This document shows positions 17,722-26,030 of a stretch of DNA of 64,000 nucleotides, in pieces. Within the stretch, counting starts at the first letter, position 1. Each line of letters begins with the position of its first letter. Where the stretch lies: the NCBI GenBank assembly GCA_040219135.1, contig JAVJTA010000017.1, positions 248,001 through 312,000 of the forward strand, written 5' to 3'. The notes under the pieces are model-generated. The model was not told the origin of the DNA. It did no database searches and saw only the letters and a list, made by a program, of their open reading frames with translations. This DNA is from UBA7803 sp040219135. GTDB taxonomy: Bacteria; Pseudomonadota; Gammaproteobacteria; Pseudomonadales; Azotimanducaceae. The position numbers were made by a program, and so were the translations under genes.

Positions 17722-17781
17722 ATCTAACGGTCCAGATCCTGAGTTCCTGAAGCGATCAGGACGCCACGCCCCGCAAGGCGT

Positions 17782-20217
17782 TCACCGGGGCGTTGCGACC
17801 TGAACGGATTCCAGAAAGTCCGCCAGGGCCGCGATTCGTTGCCGGCTGCGAGCTTCCGAGGCATCACCGCCATCATCCCCTTCAGCGCTGCGGAATTCGG
17901 CGCCCCATACCGGCATGTCGGCGGGGCCGTGGCTGGCGCGGCCGTCGATGATCCGCCGGACGAACTCCCGCGGGTACTCACCGCTATTGCGCGCTGACAG
18001 ATAGCGCAGGTCGTTCAGAGTCATGGACAGGGAAGGAGCCATGGGCCCGTCGCCCTCGCCGTACACGCCGTGGCAGTTGGCGCAATGGCGGGCGTAGAGA
18101 TCGGCGCCGGCTGGCACCGCCCCGGCGCGGGTTGCGGCACCGGCCACGCCCTCGGCGTTGCGCAGCGCGGCGACGTTGTACAGCCGGGTCGGCGTGATCA
18201 GATCCGGGGTACGGATCGTAGCAACCGGCTCGAGGCTGGCGTCGTCCACTACGACGATCGCGGAGCCTTGATCCTGGGGATTCCAGACGACGAGCCAGAC
18301 TTCGCGGCCGTCGGCCGAATAGGTTGGCTGGATCACCCGCCGTGGACCTTCTTTCAGACCCGACCAGCGCCCCACCGGCAGCGACTGGTATCCGGCCTCG
18401 AGGTCGTCTCTGGCGAACACGGTGGCCGTCTGGCTGTCGCCGGAGGCGGTCAGCGGCGTGTCCATCCACAGATGCCGGGAGTCCTCGTGGGTTGCGACGA
18501 ACAGCGAGCCGCTGGCCGGCCCGGGGATCTCCTGGAGCACCCGCCAGGCGGCCTCGGGGTGCGCTGCTGGATCGGTGCCGATCACCACCAGGTTGCGATC
18601 CACCATGGTGCTGGTGACCCACACGGGCCCGAGCCGGGCATGGCGATAGCCGACGCCGGAGTTGCCGCCGAACACCCGGGCCGGAATCCGGGCGACGACC
18701 GATCGCCCGGTGACATCGAACACGCTCACCGCGTTGCCGTCGGTGGGGGTCAGATAGTAGCGGCCGTCACTCGAGAAGCTGCCCGCGCGCAGCTCCGGCA
18801 GATCTTCCAGGTCGTCGATCTCGAGCAGGCCCAGATCGCCGTCGTAGGGCAGCAGGAACGTGTGCCCGGTCTCCTTGATGTGGCTGATGAACTCCGGATA
18901 CGCCGGTGACGAGGCGATGTCGCTGACACGGGGCTCCGGGTGGTAACGATGCCCGCGGGCGGTATAGCCGCGGGTCGAGATCAGGCGCAGCGGCTCCAGC
19001 GTGCGCCCGTCGAGCAGGACCAGCTGCGGCGGCCAGTAGGCGCCCGCCAGCACGTAGCGGTCTTCGAACCCCGGATAGCTGGAGGCCGCCAGGGTCCGGG
19101 CCTCGTAGCCGACACGCACGCTGGCCACCGTGGCCGGAGGCGAGGCGTACAGATCGATCTGGCTGAGCGTGCCGTCGCGGCCGATGACGTAGAGAAAGCG
19201 GCCGGAGGCCGAGGCCGTGATGCGGTGAGGTGCGCGACCGACCGGGACGCGAGCGATGAGGGTCTTGCCCACGCCATCGAACAGGGCGATTTCGCCGACG
19301 TCGTGCAGGGCGGCGACGAACATCCGGTCGATGTCGTAGTCGTGCTCGGGCAGCGCCGGTCGTTCCGCCGGCGCCTTGACCAGGTGCCAGCCATCGCGGA
19401 TCTGATAGGCGTCCATGTCGGGGGGCTGAGGCACTGGATGCTGCAGAAAGCGCGCCAGCAGTTCGATGTCCTCGGCGCCGAGATCCGCCGAAGTGCCCCA
19501 GTTGGGCATGCCGGCGGAGGAGCCGTAGCTGATGACGCTGCGCAGATATTCGGTGCCTTGCTGACGCATGATCTCCGGCGTCAGCGGTTTGCCTGCGACG
19601 CCCTCGCGCAGCACACCGTGGCAGCCGGTACAGCGGCCGTAGTAGAGGCGTCGGGCGCGCTCGAACTCCTCCACCGATATGGCCGGACCGCTGCTGGTGA
19701 CGTACTGGGAGGCGTCCAGTTCGGCGAGGGGGCTGACGCCGGTCACCGTGTCGGTGTCGCTGGGGTGGCCGGACACCAGCGTGAGGCGGATGGCGGCGAC
19801 CTCTTCGGTGGTGACCGGGGTCGCGTCGGCGCCCCACTCGGTGAACACGTAGGTCAGTGTCGCTGCGATGGTCTCGTTGCCGAGATAGCCGTGCGTCGGC
19901 ATCACGCGGTCCATGGTCACGCCGTCGACGTCGAACACGCCGACGCGTCCGCTCAGCAGGGTTCCAATGGCTGCCTCGCGCCCGGCGGCGTCGTCGTCCA
20001 GGTTGCGCAGGCTCGGGTAGAGCCCGTCGATGCCGGCACCGTCACCCTGGTGGCAGCGCGCGCACTGGGCGATGTAGCTGTCCCTGCCTGCGGTCGGGTC
20101 GTCGATCCGTTCCACGGCCGCTGCCGGCAGGGCGTTGCCGCAGAGCGCGGCGGTGACGCAGAGCGCAGCGGTGAGCAGACAAAGTTCGGACAGCGGTCGG
20201 CGGGCTGATCGCAGCAT
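17782..20217 (-). CDS. NirS-like cytochrome cd1 protein with three c-type heme sites
   Basis: An 811-residue exported protein with signal peptide 1-34. Heme c sites are CARCH at 52-56, CTGCH at 196-200 and CANCH at 712-716. The centre (about 180-690) matches cytochrome cd1 nitrite reductase: CHGVLREG...GKPLTP, MPNWG, the d1 proximal His331 in GRAPHRIT, AGAYWPPQ, and His426 in YHPEPR, equivalent to the catalytic His327 of Pseudomonas NirS. The second catalytic His (His369 in NirS, FLHDGGWD) is replaced: the segment reads ELRAGSFS. The first and third cytochrome domains are additions to the normal NirS plan. No heme d1 synthesis genes are in the window. It could be a reductase with changed chemistry or a NirN-like enzyme. 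Confidence 0.85.
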   Translation of the reverse strand: MLRSARRPLSELCLLTAALCVTAALCGNALPAAAVERIDDPTAGRDSYIAQCARCHQGDGAGIDGLYPSLRNLDDDAAGREAAIGTLLSGRVGVFDVDGVTMDRVMPTHGYLGNETIAATLTYVFTEWGADATPVTTEEVAAIRLTLVSGHPSDTDTVTGVSPLAELDASQYVTSSGPAISVEEFERARRLYYGRCTGCHGVLREGVAGKPLTPEIMRQQGTEYLRSVISYGSSAGMPNWGTSADLGAEDIELLARFLQHPVPQPPDMDAYQIRDGWHLVKAPAERPALPEHDYDIDRMFVAALHDVGEIALFDGVGKTLIARVPVGRAPHRITASASGRFLYVIGRDGTLSQIDLYASPPATVASVRVGYEARTLAASSYPGFEDRYVLAGAYWPPQLVLLDGRTLEPLRLISTRGYTARGHRYHPEPRVSDIASSPAYPEFISHIKETGHTFLLPYDGDLGLLEIDDLEDLPELRAGSFSSDGRYYLTPTDGNAVSVFDVTGRSVVARIPARVFGGNSGVGYRHARLGPVWVTSTMVDRNLVVIGTDPAAHPEAAWRVLQEIPGPASGSLFVATHEDSRHLWMDTPLTASGDSQTATVFARDDLEAGYQSLPVGRWSGLKEGPRRVIQPTYSADGREVWLVVWNPQDQGSAIVVVDDASLEPVATIRTPDLITPTRLYNVAALRNAEGVAGAATRAGAVPAGADLYARHCANCHGVYGEGDGPMAPSLSMTLNDLRYLSARNSGEYPREFVRRIIDGRASHGPADMPVWGAEFRSAEGDDGGDASEARSRQRIAALADFLESVQVATPR

Positions 20218-20355
20218 CGTGAGTTCCTGGCAGTAACGGTCGGATCGTGGCCGGCACCGGCCCCGGCGAATATCCGTAGTTTCCCCCATGCCGGCGTCGG
20301 CGGATACGGGAATTTCCGGCGCTTCGCGGGGCCGGTACGGGATTACACTGCGCCC

Positions 20356-21921
20356 ATGAGCGTTCCCGAAGGGTTTCCGGAAAGCTGGCGCGCGCTGCTC
20401 GGGGCGGGCGCGTACCCGCACTCGTGCACCGTCATCGAGCTGATCGAAACCCACATCTCCTGGGTGCTGCTCACCGGCGAGTTCGCCTACAAGCTGAAGA
20501 AGCCGGTGCGGTTCGCGTTCGTCGACTTCTCCACCCTGGCACGGCGCGAGCACTTCTGCCGCGAAGAACTGCGCTGCAACCGCCGGTTCGCGCCGTCGCT
20601 GTATGTCGACGTGGTGAAGGTGGTCGCAGACGGCGACCGCGGGGTGCACATGGACGGGCCGGGCGAGGCGCTGGAATGGGCGGTGAAGATGCGCCAGTTT
20701 CCGGCCGAGGCGCAGCTCGACCGGCTGCTCGAGCGCGACGCCCTGGACGCCGATCTGCTGGAGGGCTTCGGCCGTACCCTGGCGGACCAGCACGGCGCGC
20801 TGCCGTCACGCAATCTGGGCGCAGACGCCCTGCAGTCCCGGGTGCTGGCGCCGGTCACGGAGAACTTCGACGACATCGAAGCACTGGCCTGGACCACCCC
20901 GTACGCCGAGCTGCTGCACCGGTGCCGGGCGGCGAGCGAGGCGCAGGCGCAGCGTCAGATCGAGACCTTACGCCGGCGTCTGGGTGACGGCTGGATCCGC
21001 GAATGCCACGGTGACCTGCACCTGTCCAACCTGGTGCTGCTCGACGACGGCGTGGCCGCCTTCGACTGCCTGGAGTTCAATCCCGTTCTGCGCTGGATCG
21101 ACCCCCAGAGCGACGTGGCATTCCTGTTCATGGACTGTCTGGTCCGGGACCGTGCAGATCTGGCCTATGCTTTTCTCGACGGCTACCTGGATCGCTCGGG
21201 AGATTACGACGGCGTGCGGCTGCTGCCCTTCTATGCCGCCTACCGATCCATGGTCCGGGCCAAGGTAGCGGCGCTGCGCCGGTCCCAGGCCGAAGCAGGT
21301 TCAACGCTCGCGCAAGCGCTCGAAGCGCGATTCGCGGGCCATGCGCGCTGGGCCGCCGACTGGCTGCGGCGTCCGCCCGGCCGGCTGCTGTTGACCTGTG
21401 GCCTGTCCGGGTCGGGCAAGTCGTTTCTCGCGCGTCGGCTGGCGCCGCGGCTGCCGGCGCTGCGGCTGCGCTCCGACGTGGCCCGAAAAGCGTTGGCCGG
21501 GCTCAGCCCGGATCGCGGCGCGGCCGCCGCGGTGGGCGAGGGGCTGTACGCGGCGGGGCGAACGGAGGCCGTGTACGACTGGCTCGCTGCCCTGGCGGAA
21601 GATCTGCTGCGTTCCGGGGAGCACGTCATCGTCGACGCGACGTTTCTCGATCCGCGGCGTCGGGCGCGATTCCTCGGCCTCGCCCGCGCCCTCGGCAGCG
21701 ACGGCGTGGTGCTCTACTGTGTGGCACCCGAGGCGGTCCTTCGCGCCCGCCTGCACGACCGCGCCGCAAGCGGCGACCCTTCGGATGCGGATCTGGCCGT
21801 CCTCGAGCACCAGCAGCAGACCTTCGAGCCCCCGGACGCAGACGCCGTGCGCGTCGACACCACGGTCAGCGTCGACGACGCGTTCCTGGACGATCTGACG
21901 AAGACGCTGCTCGGTCGCTGA
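20356..21921 (+). CDS. Bifunctional aminoglycoside phosphotransferase-like / P-loop kinase protein
   Basis: A 521-residue two-domain protein. The N-terminal part (about 1-330) is APH-kinase-like, with catalytic loop CHGDLHLSN (HGD at 218-220) and the metal-binding Asp in FDCLEFN. The C-terminal part (about 345-521) is a P-loop kinase with Walker A GLSGSGKS at 349-356 and VIVDATFLDPRRR. Such fusions are common in Proteobacteria but their substrate is unknown; antibiotic resistance should not be inferred. It is divergent from the cd1-like gene across 138 bases. Confidence 0.88.
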   Translation: MSVPEGFPESWRALLGAGAYPHSCTVIELIETHISWVLLTGEFAYKLKKPVRFAFVDFSTLARREHFCREELRCNRRFAPSLYVDVVKVVADGDRGVHMDGPGEALEWAVKMRQFPAEAQLDRLLERDALDADLLEGFGRTLADQHGALPSRNLGADALQSRVLAPVTENFDDIEALAWTTPYAELLHRCRAASEAQAQRQIETLRRRLGDGWIRECHGDLHLSNLVLLDDGVAAFDCLEFNPVLRWIDPQSDVAFLFMDCLVRDRADLAYAFLDGYLDRSGDYDGVRLLPFYAAYRSMVRAKVAALRRSQAEAGSTLAQALEARFAGHARWAADWLRRPPGRLLLTCGLSGSGKSFLARRLAPRLPALRLRSDVARKALAGLSPDRGAAAAVGEGLYAAGRTEAVYDWLAALAEDLLRSGEHVIVDATFLDPRRRARFLGLARALGSDGVVLYCVAPEAVLRARLHDRAASGDPSDADLAVLEHQQQTFEPPDADAVRVDTTVSVDDAFLDDLTKTLLGR

Positions 21922-21954
21922 CGCCGGCTCGCCGTGGTCAGCGCGGCAGGGCGG

Positions 21955-22299
21955 TCAGCGCGCGGCCGGCTGCGCGTTGTTGGCGCAGTCGATGCAGAGA
22001 CTGGCGTAGGGCAGGGCTTCGAGCCGGCGCTCGCTGATGGTTTCGCCGCACTCGGTGCACTCGCCGAACCCTCCGTCCTCGATGCGCCGCAGCGCCTTGT
22101 CGATCTCGCGGAGTTCGGCATTGACCTCGCGGTCCAGAGCAACCAGGGTCTCACCGTTTTCCAGCTCCACCGCCTGCTCGGCGAAGTCCGGCGGCAGCGG
22201 CTCATCGCGGTGGCGGGTGTGGCGCTCGATCCGCGTGCGCCGCTCGACGAGTTCGTCGCGGCGCTGTTCGAGGATCTTCTTGTACTCGGCTGGATCCAC
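21955..22299 (-). CDS. Short DksA/TraR-type zinc-finger protein
   Basis: A 114-residue protein with a coiled-coil helix pair (EYKKILEQRRDELVERRTR to EIDKALRRI) and a C4 zinc finger (CTECG...CIDC), as in the TraR/DksA superfamily that acts through the RNA polymerase secondary channel. It is shorter than full DksA. GTG 22299 was chosen because it follows GGGAG by nine bases; the longer frame to 22479 runs through the promoter region of the divergent Usp gene. The acidic residues expected at the coiled-coil tip could not be placed with confidence. Confidence 0.85.
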   Translation of the reverse strand: MDPAEYKKILEQRRDELVERRTRIERHTRHRDEPLPPDFAEQAVELENGETLVALDREVNAELREIDKALRRIEDGGFGECTECGETISERRLEALPYASLCIDCANNAQPAAR

Positions 22300-22477
22300 C
22301 TTGGGTTGCTCCCACGAGTTTTCGTGAAGGTTGCGACCTCCCGACGTTACAGCAAATGAGGCGGCGGCACATCTCCCCGTGGCTAAGGGAATTCCGCAGG
22401 CGGCCGCCGTCAGTTCAGGCTGGCCGCCGCCGGCCAGGCGTCGTAAGCTCCTCACAAACCGGCGAAGCGATGAATTC

Positions 22478-22927
22478 ATGGCCTACAAGCACATTCTTGC
22501 AGCGATCGATCTCTCCGAGGAATCGACCCAGGTTCTCGATCGGGCCCGGGACGAAGCCAAGCGCCATGGCGCGCGGCTATCTCTCGTCTCGGTGGTCAAA
22601 CCGTTGACCCAGGTGTACGGCGGCATCGACGTGGCGCCCATGGCCGGGAGCGCGGTGTCCTTCGAAGAGCAGGCGATGGATCAGGCGGAGAAGCAGGCGA
22701 AGTCCCTGGCGGCCAGTTCCGGCGTGGCTGACAAGGATGTACACGTCATTCTGGGAGCGCCCGCACACGACATCCGCGAACTGGCGGAACAGCTCGATGT
22801 CGACCTCATCGTCATCGGCACCCACGGGCGTCATGGCATGGGCCTGCTGCTCGGCTCGACGGCCAGCGCCGTGCTTCATGGCGTGCGCCGTGACGTGCTC
22901 GCGGTCCGGGTGCGGACCGAGGACTGA
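22478..22927 (+). CDS. Universal stress protein, single domain
   Basis: A 149-residue Usp starting MAYKHILAAIDLSEES, with the ATP loop GTHGRHGMGLLLGST. Its N-terminus and the VVKPLTQVYGG segment are close to the Usp at 8513, so they are probably paralogues. ATG 22478 has only a weak ribosome-binding site. It is divergent from the DksA-like gene and convergent with dcyD. Confidence 0.94.
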   Translation: MAYKHILAAIDLSEESTQVLDRARDEAKRHGARLSLVSVVKPLTQVYGGIDVAPMAGSAVSFEEQAMDQAEKQAKSLAASSGVADKDVHVILGAPAHDIRELAEQLDVDLIVIGTHGRHGMGLLLGSTASAVLHGVRRDVLAVRVRTED

Positions 22928-22960
22928 GGCCAACGCGCCACGGCCGAGGCTGGCAGCGGC

Positions 22961-23986
22961 CTAGGTTTCCGCGAACGCGCTGTCGTAGACCGCCAGACTT
23001 GCGGTGCCGCCCGTGTGGATGAAAATGAGGTCGGTGACGTTGGCGAACTCGCCGCGGCGCACCCGGTCGATGAGCCCGGCGAACGCTTTCCCGGAGTACA
23101 CCGGGTCCAGGACGATTCCCTCGCTGCCCCCGAGCAGGCGGATGGCGTCGACGGTGGCCGGAGTGGGCAGTCCGTAGCCGTCGCCCAGATAGCGGTCGTC
23201 CACCCGGACGTCGACCTCGCTGACCGACGCCTCGACGCCGCGCCGGGTGAGTACCTCGCACGCGATCCGCAGTACGTCTCCGGGGAGGGTCGCGGGATCG
23301 GGTTCGGAGACATTGATCCCGTGCACCCTCGCTGGCGCCACATCGCCTCCGTGACGGATCCCGGCAAAGCCTGCCACCAGACCGGCCTGGGTGCCGGCGC
23401 TTGAGGAGGCGTGGATCACGTCGGTGACGGCGAAACCCTGCGCCGCGGCCTGTTCCAGCAGTTCCAGCGCGCAGCGGGCGTAGCCCATGGCGCCGATGTG
23501 GTTCGACCCGCCGACCGGGATCGTGTAGGGCTCGGTGCCCGCTGCGCGCAGTTCCTGAAGCAGCGACTCGCGCCGCGGGCCGAACCCGGGCGCGTCCACC
23601 AGATGCACCGTTGCGCCGAGCAGCTGGTCGAGAAGCACGTTGCCTGAGGTTTCGTAGTGCGGATGGCGCCATGGGACCTTGCGCGCCAGGAGCAGATGGC
23701 AGGGCAGGCCCAGCACCGCGCACGCCGCCGCGGTCTGGCGCGCGTGATTCGACTGGACGGCGCCGAAAGTCACCACCGCGCCTGCGTTCTGTCGGCGCGC
23801 ATCGGCCAGCAGGTATTCCAGCTTGCGGGTCTTGTTGCCGCCCGTGGCGAGGCCCGTGCAGTCGTCGCGCTTCAGCCAGATGCGCGGCCCGCCGAGGCGT
23901 TCGCTCAGTCGATCCAGCGGGGTCAGCGGTGTCGGCAGAAATCCGAGTTCGACGCGTGGCGTGTCAGTGATCCAGTGGTGATTCAT
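22961..23986 (-). CDS. dcyD: D-cysteine desulfhydrase / ACC deaminase family PLP enzyme
   Basis: Fold-type II PLP enzyme of 341 residues, expected to break D-cysteine into pyruvate, sulfide and ammonia. The PLP lysine is Lys52 in ATGGNKTRKLEYL; the segment AVQSNHARQTA and the C-terminal FIHTGGTASL phosphate-site loop are family hallmarks. ACC deaminases share the fold, and the two activities cannot be told apart by eye. The ATG at 23986 gives the normal N-terminus (TPRVELGFLPTPL); the open frame runs on through the structured RNA upstream. Confidence 0.88.
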   Translation of the reverse strand: MNHHWITDTPRVELGFLPTPLTPLDRLSERLGGPRIWLKRDDCTGLATGGNKTRKLEYLLADARRQNAGAVVTFGAVQSNHARQTAAACAVLGLPCHLLLARKVPWRHPHYETSGNVLLDQLLGATVHLVDAPGFGPRRESLLQELRAAGTEPYTIPVGGSNHIGAMGYARCALELLEQAAAQGFAVTDVIHASSSAGTQAGLVAGFAGIRHGGDVAPARVHGINVSEPDPATLPGDVLRIACEVLTRRGVEASVSEVDVRVDDRYLGDGYGLPTPATVDAIRLLGGSEGIVLDPVYSGKAFAGLIDRVRRGEFANVTDLIFIHTGGTASLAVYDSAFAET

Positions 23987-24054
23987 GGCCCGCTCTGGGG
24001 TTGGCTGGTGGAACGCGCACTGTACTATCGATGCGCGTCGAAGGCGGTGGCAAG

Positions 24055-24082
24055 GGAAAACAACCACTGGAAAACAACTGCT
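24055..24082. repeat. Imperfect 14-base tandem repeat upstream of dcyD
   Basis: GGAAAACAACCACT and GGAAAACAACTGCT lie head to tail between the terminator at 24094-24111 and dcyD, followed by a partial third copy (GAAAAACA) that merges with the terminator A-tract. Confidence 0.6.
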
Positions 24083-24083
24083 G

Positions 24084-24261
24084 AAAAACAAAAAGCCGCC
24101 CGAAGGCGGCTGAAAAAGCCCGGAATTATTGTTATGTGCCGGGCGTACCTGAAACTGCGCGGTTTCTTCCACGCGGCCGGTGGCCGCGCGACCCTGTCTC
24201 TGGAGTTTCTAAGGATCCTTCCCCGATCCGCAGTCCGATGATTTCAGGCAGGGCGAAATCG
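24084..24261 (-). ncRNA. Candidate structured small RNA or leader RNA upstream of dcyD
   Basis: On the minus strand a promoter-like pair is followed within about seven bases by a chain of hairpins: GATTTC/GAAATC at 24240-24260, GGATC/GATCC with loop GGGGAAG at 24213-24229, CGCGGCC/GGCCGCG at 24172-24188, GAAAC/GTTTC at 24151-24166, and GCCCGG/CCGGGC with an A/T-rich 15-base loop at 24118-24144. A strong terminator follows. The total is about 178 nucleotides. No convincing ORF fits. It does not match any RNA family that I know. dcyD begins about 100 bases downstream on the same strand, so it is either an independent small RNA or a terminating leader of dcyD. Confidence 0.6.
24094..24111 (-). 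terminator. Rho-independent terminator of the candidate RNA
   Basis: On the minus strand AGCCGCC, tetraloop TTCG, GGCGGCT, then TTTTGTTTTT: a seven-base-pair GC stem with a UUCG loop and a long U-tract. It ends transcription coming from about 24261 and lies before dcyD. Confidence 0.88.
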
Positions 24262-24267
24262 TGAAGG

Positions 24268-24296
24268 AAGTTAGCAGACGATTGTACGTATATCAA
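24268..24296 (-). promoter_or_regulatory. Sigma70-type promoter of the candidate RNA
   Basis: Minus strand TTGATA (24291-24296), 17-base spacer, TAACTT (24268-24273). The predicted start near 24261 coincides with the first base pairs of the 5' hairpin, as expected for a small RNA. Confidence 0.5.
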
Positions 24297-24334
24297 CGAG
24301 TTATTGAGTCTTTCTCGTAGGACTTCGAGCGGAC

Positions 24335-25216
24335 TCAGTCGGCGACGCGGTGACTCTGGGCGCCCCGGCACTGGAGGCACCGGGCCGCGAGGCGGATACC
24401 GGCGGCGGCGGCGCTCGGCAGTTCCGCACCATGCAGCAGAGCGTCGGCCAGTGCGGCAACGAAGGCATCGCCGCACCCCGTGGGGTCCGTCGCAGCCACG
24501 GCGGGAACCGGAACCGTGGCCGCCCGTCCGGTGCCGGTCGCGGTCCCGGGGAGCACTTCGACGGGCCCGGCACCGTCGGTGATGACGGTTGGTTGAGCCC
24601 GCTGGCGCAGGCGCGACTCGCCGACACGGTCGGCGAGCGCCTGCCACTCGTGGCGGTTCACCACCAGCAGGTTGCAGTGTTCGAGCACGGGTTCGATCTC
24701 GGCGCGCTCGAGCAGTTCGGCGTACTGCCCGGGACACCAGATGCGCAACGCCGACCGCCGCGCTCGCGCCGCGCAGCCGACCATCTTCCCGGCCAGATCC
24801 GGCGCGATGATCACCGCGTCGAAGGGCTCGCCGGAATGCAGTTCCTCCAGGTCGCGTTGCCAGCGTTCGGTCCCCGAAGGACCGGGGTAGAACGCAGTGA
24901 ACTGGACGCCGTCGGCGCCGGTGAGGACGATGCCGCGCGCGGACGGGGTACCCGGAACTCGGTAAATGCCGGCCTCGGAGATACCGTGGCTGGCCACGTG
25001 GTGGGCGTATCCCGCCGAGTAGTCGTCGCCGGCATAGACGAACGGCACGCTGAGATGTCCGAGTCCCGCCAGGTTGTAGGCGATGTTCATGGCGCAGCCG
25101 CCGAAGTCGCGGTGCAGGCTTTCCAGCTTGACGTTGCGGGTCCCGGCATGGAGCGGGGCATCGAAGTAGCCGATGTCGTCGTAGGCCAGGGTCCCGCAGA
25201 TCAGCAGCCGGGCCAT
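24335..25216 (-). CDS. PfkB-family carbohydrate/nucleoside kinase
   Basis: A 293-residue ribokinase-fold enzyme that phosphorylates a sugar or nucleoside with ATP. The N-terminal FGGCAMNIAYNLAGLG and C-terminal ATDPTGCGDAF (catalytic Asp) are PfkB signatures. The substrate-binding lid resembles adenosine-kinase-like members (AYDDIGYFDAPL), but the true substrate cannot be read from sequence. It is followed by the candidate RNA region and preceded by a YbaN-like gene 18 bases away. Confidence 0.9.
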   Translation of the reverse strand: MARLLICGTLAYDDIGYFDAPLHAGTRNVKLESLHRDFGGCAMNIAYNLAGLGHLSVPFVYAGDDYSAGYAHHVASHGISEAGIYRVPGTPSARGIVLTGADGVQFTAFYPGPSGTERWQRDLEELHSGEPFDAVIIAPDLAGKMVGCAARARRSALRIWCPGQYAELLERAEIEPVLEHCNLLVVNRHEWQALADRVGESRLRQRAQPTVITDGAGPVEVLPGTATGTGRAATVPVPAVAATDPTGCGDAFVAALADALLHGAELPSAAAAGIRLAARCLQCRGAQSHRVAD

Positions 25217-25234
25217 CTCAGCGGACCGCAGGCA

Positions 25235-25528
25235 TCAGCGCGAACCGCCGGGGAGCACACTGGCCAGGGTCAGCCAGAATCCCAGTTGCGCCCGCCGCCA
25301 CAGCGGCATACCGCTGGAAGCCTGCCAGCGCCGCCATGCCAGCCGATGGCGCGGATGGCGCTCGAGACGCGATCCGAGGGCGGCGTGAAAGCGATCGGAC
25401 GCGAGCGAGAAACAGCCTGCCGCACCGATGAGCAGCAGGACGCCGGGCAGGACCGGCAGCACCAGACCGATCAGGCCGAGCAGCAACAGGCCGACGCCGG
25501 CGAGCAACAGCAGCAGTTTGCGAACCAT
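25235..25528 (-). CDS. YbaN-like (DUF454) inner membrane protein
   Basis: A 97-residue membrane protein with a long N-terminal hydrophobic hairpin (about 5-45) containing LVLPVLPGVLLLIGAAGCFSLASDRF, the DUF454/YbaN pattern, and a basic C-terminal part. The function of the family is unknown. It is 18 bases upstream of the PfkB gene and probably co-transcribed. Confidence 0.75.
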   Translation of the reverse strand: MVRKLLLLLAGVGLLLLGLIGLVLPVLPGVLLLIGAAGCFSLASDRFHAALGSRLERHPRHRLAWRRWQASSGMPLWRRAQLGFWLTLASVLPGGSR

Positions 25529-25780
25529 GGAAGCCTCCGTGACGAAGATGGAGCAAGTACCCGGTCGCTTTCATGCAGTCTTGATGCCAACTGTAACCCA
25601 TTGATTCCGTGAATTTTTGTCAGACCGGTCGGCCTTGCGCTGGCGCGATTCGCCAAACCTTGGCCAATCGCGCGGCGACTCGCGGACCGATCCGTGTCGA
25701 CAACCCGACTACAAACATCGTCATGTTCCCGTCATGCCGGCGCTCTATTCTGTCGTACGTGTGGAACGAGGTCGAAGCAC

Positions 25781-25999
25781 ATGAAAGATCTGGTCGGAAG
25801 AAGTTTCACCATCGCCGACGGCCGTTATCGGATTGTCGACGTGAGGCGCCTTGTGGGTGATGCCATGGTGTACGCGGAGCGGCTCGAAGGGCGGTGCGCG
25901 GCGCCTCCGGCAAGGGCCGATGGGTCGTCGTGCGGCAACCGAACGGCCTTTCACTACGACGACATCGCCGCGTTGCTGGACGCCCCGTCGGGCACCTGA
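25781..25999 (+). CDS. Small protein of unknown function
   Basis: A 72-residue frame starting MKDLVGRSFTIADGRYRIVDVRR, with GAGG about ten bases before the ATG. It begins with a beta-rich stretch and has a low-complexity Ala/Pro/Arg middle. I do not recognise a family. The longer upstream frame from 25694 lacks a plausible ribosome-binding site. The 252 bases between it and the divergent YbaN-like gene hold no other feature that I can support. Confidence 0.5.
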   Translation: MKDLVGRSFTIADGRYRIVDVRRLVGDAMVYAERLEGRCAAPPARADGSSCGNRTAFHYDDIAALLDAPSGT

Positions 26000-26030
26000 G
26001 CAACGCCCGGCACACGGACGGCCATTGATG

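Noticed and set aside
20218..20793. 192-residue N-terminal extension of the cd1-like protein
   Set aside because: It overlaps the divergent kinase-fusion gene, and a clear signal peptide starts at 20217.
20356..21921. Aminoglycoside resistance gene
   Set aside because: The APH-like domain is part of a widespread kinase fusion with no evidence for drug specificity.
23987..24172. N-terminal extension of D-cysteine desulfhydrase
   Set aside because: It would translate the structured RNA and its terminator; the family start is at 23986.
24084..24261. 6S RNA, SRP RNA or known riboswitch
   Set aside because: There is no long-range 5'-3' pairing or the conserved cores of these families; the neighbouring genes also do not fit 6S.
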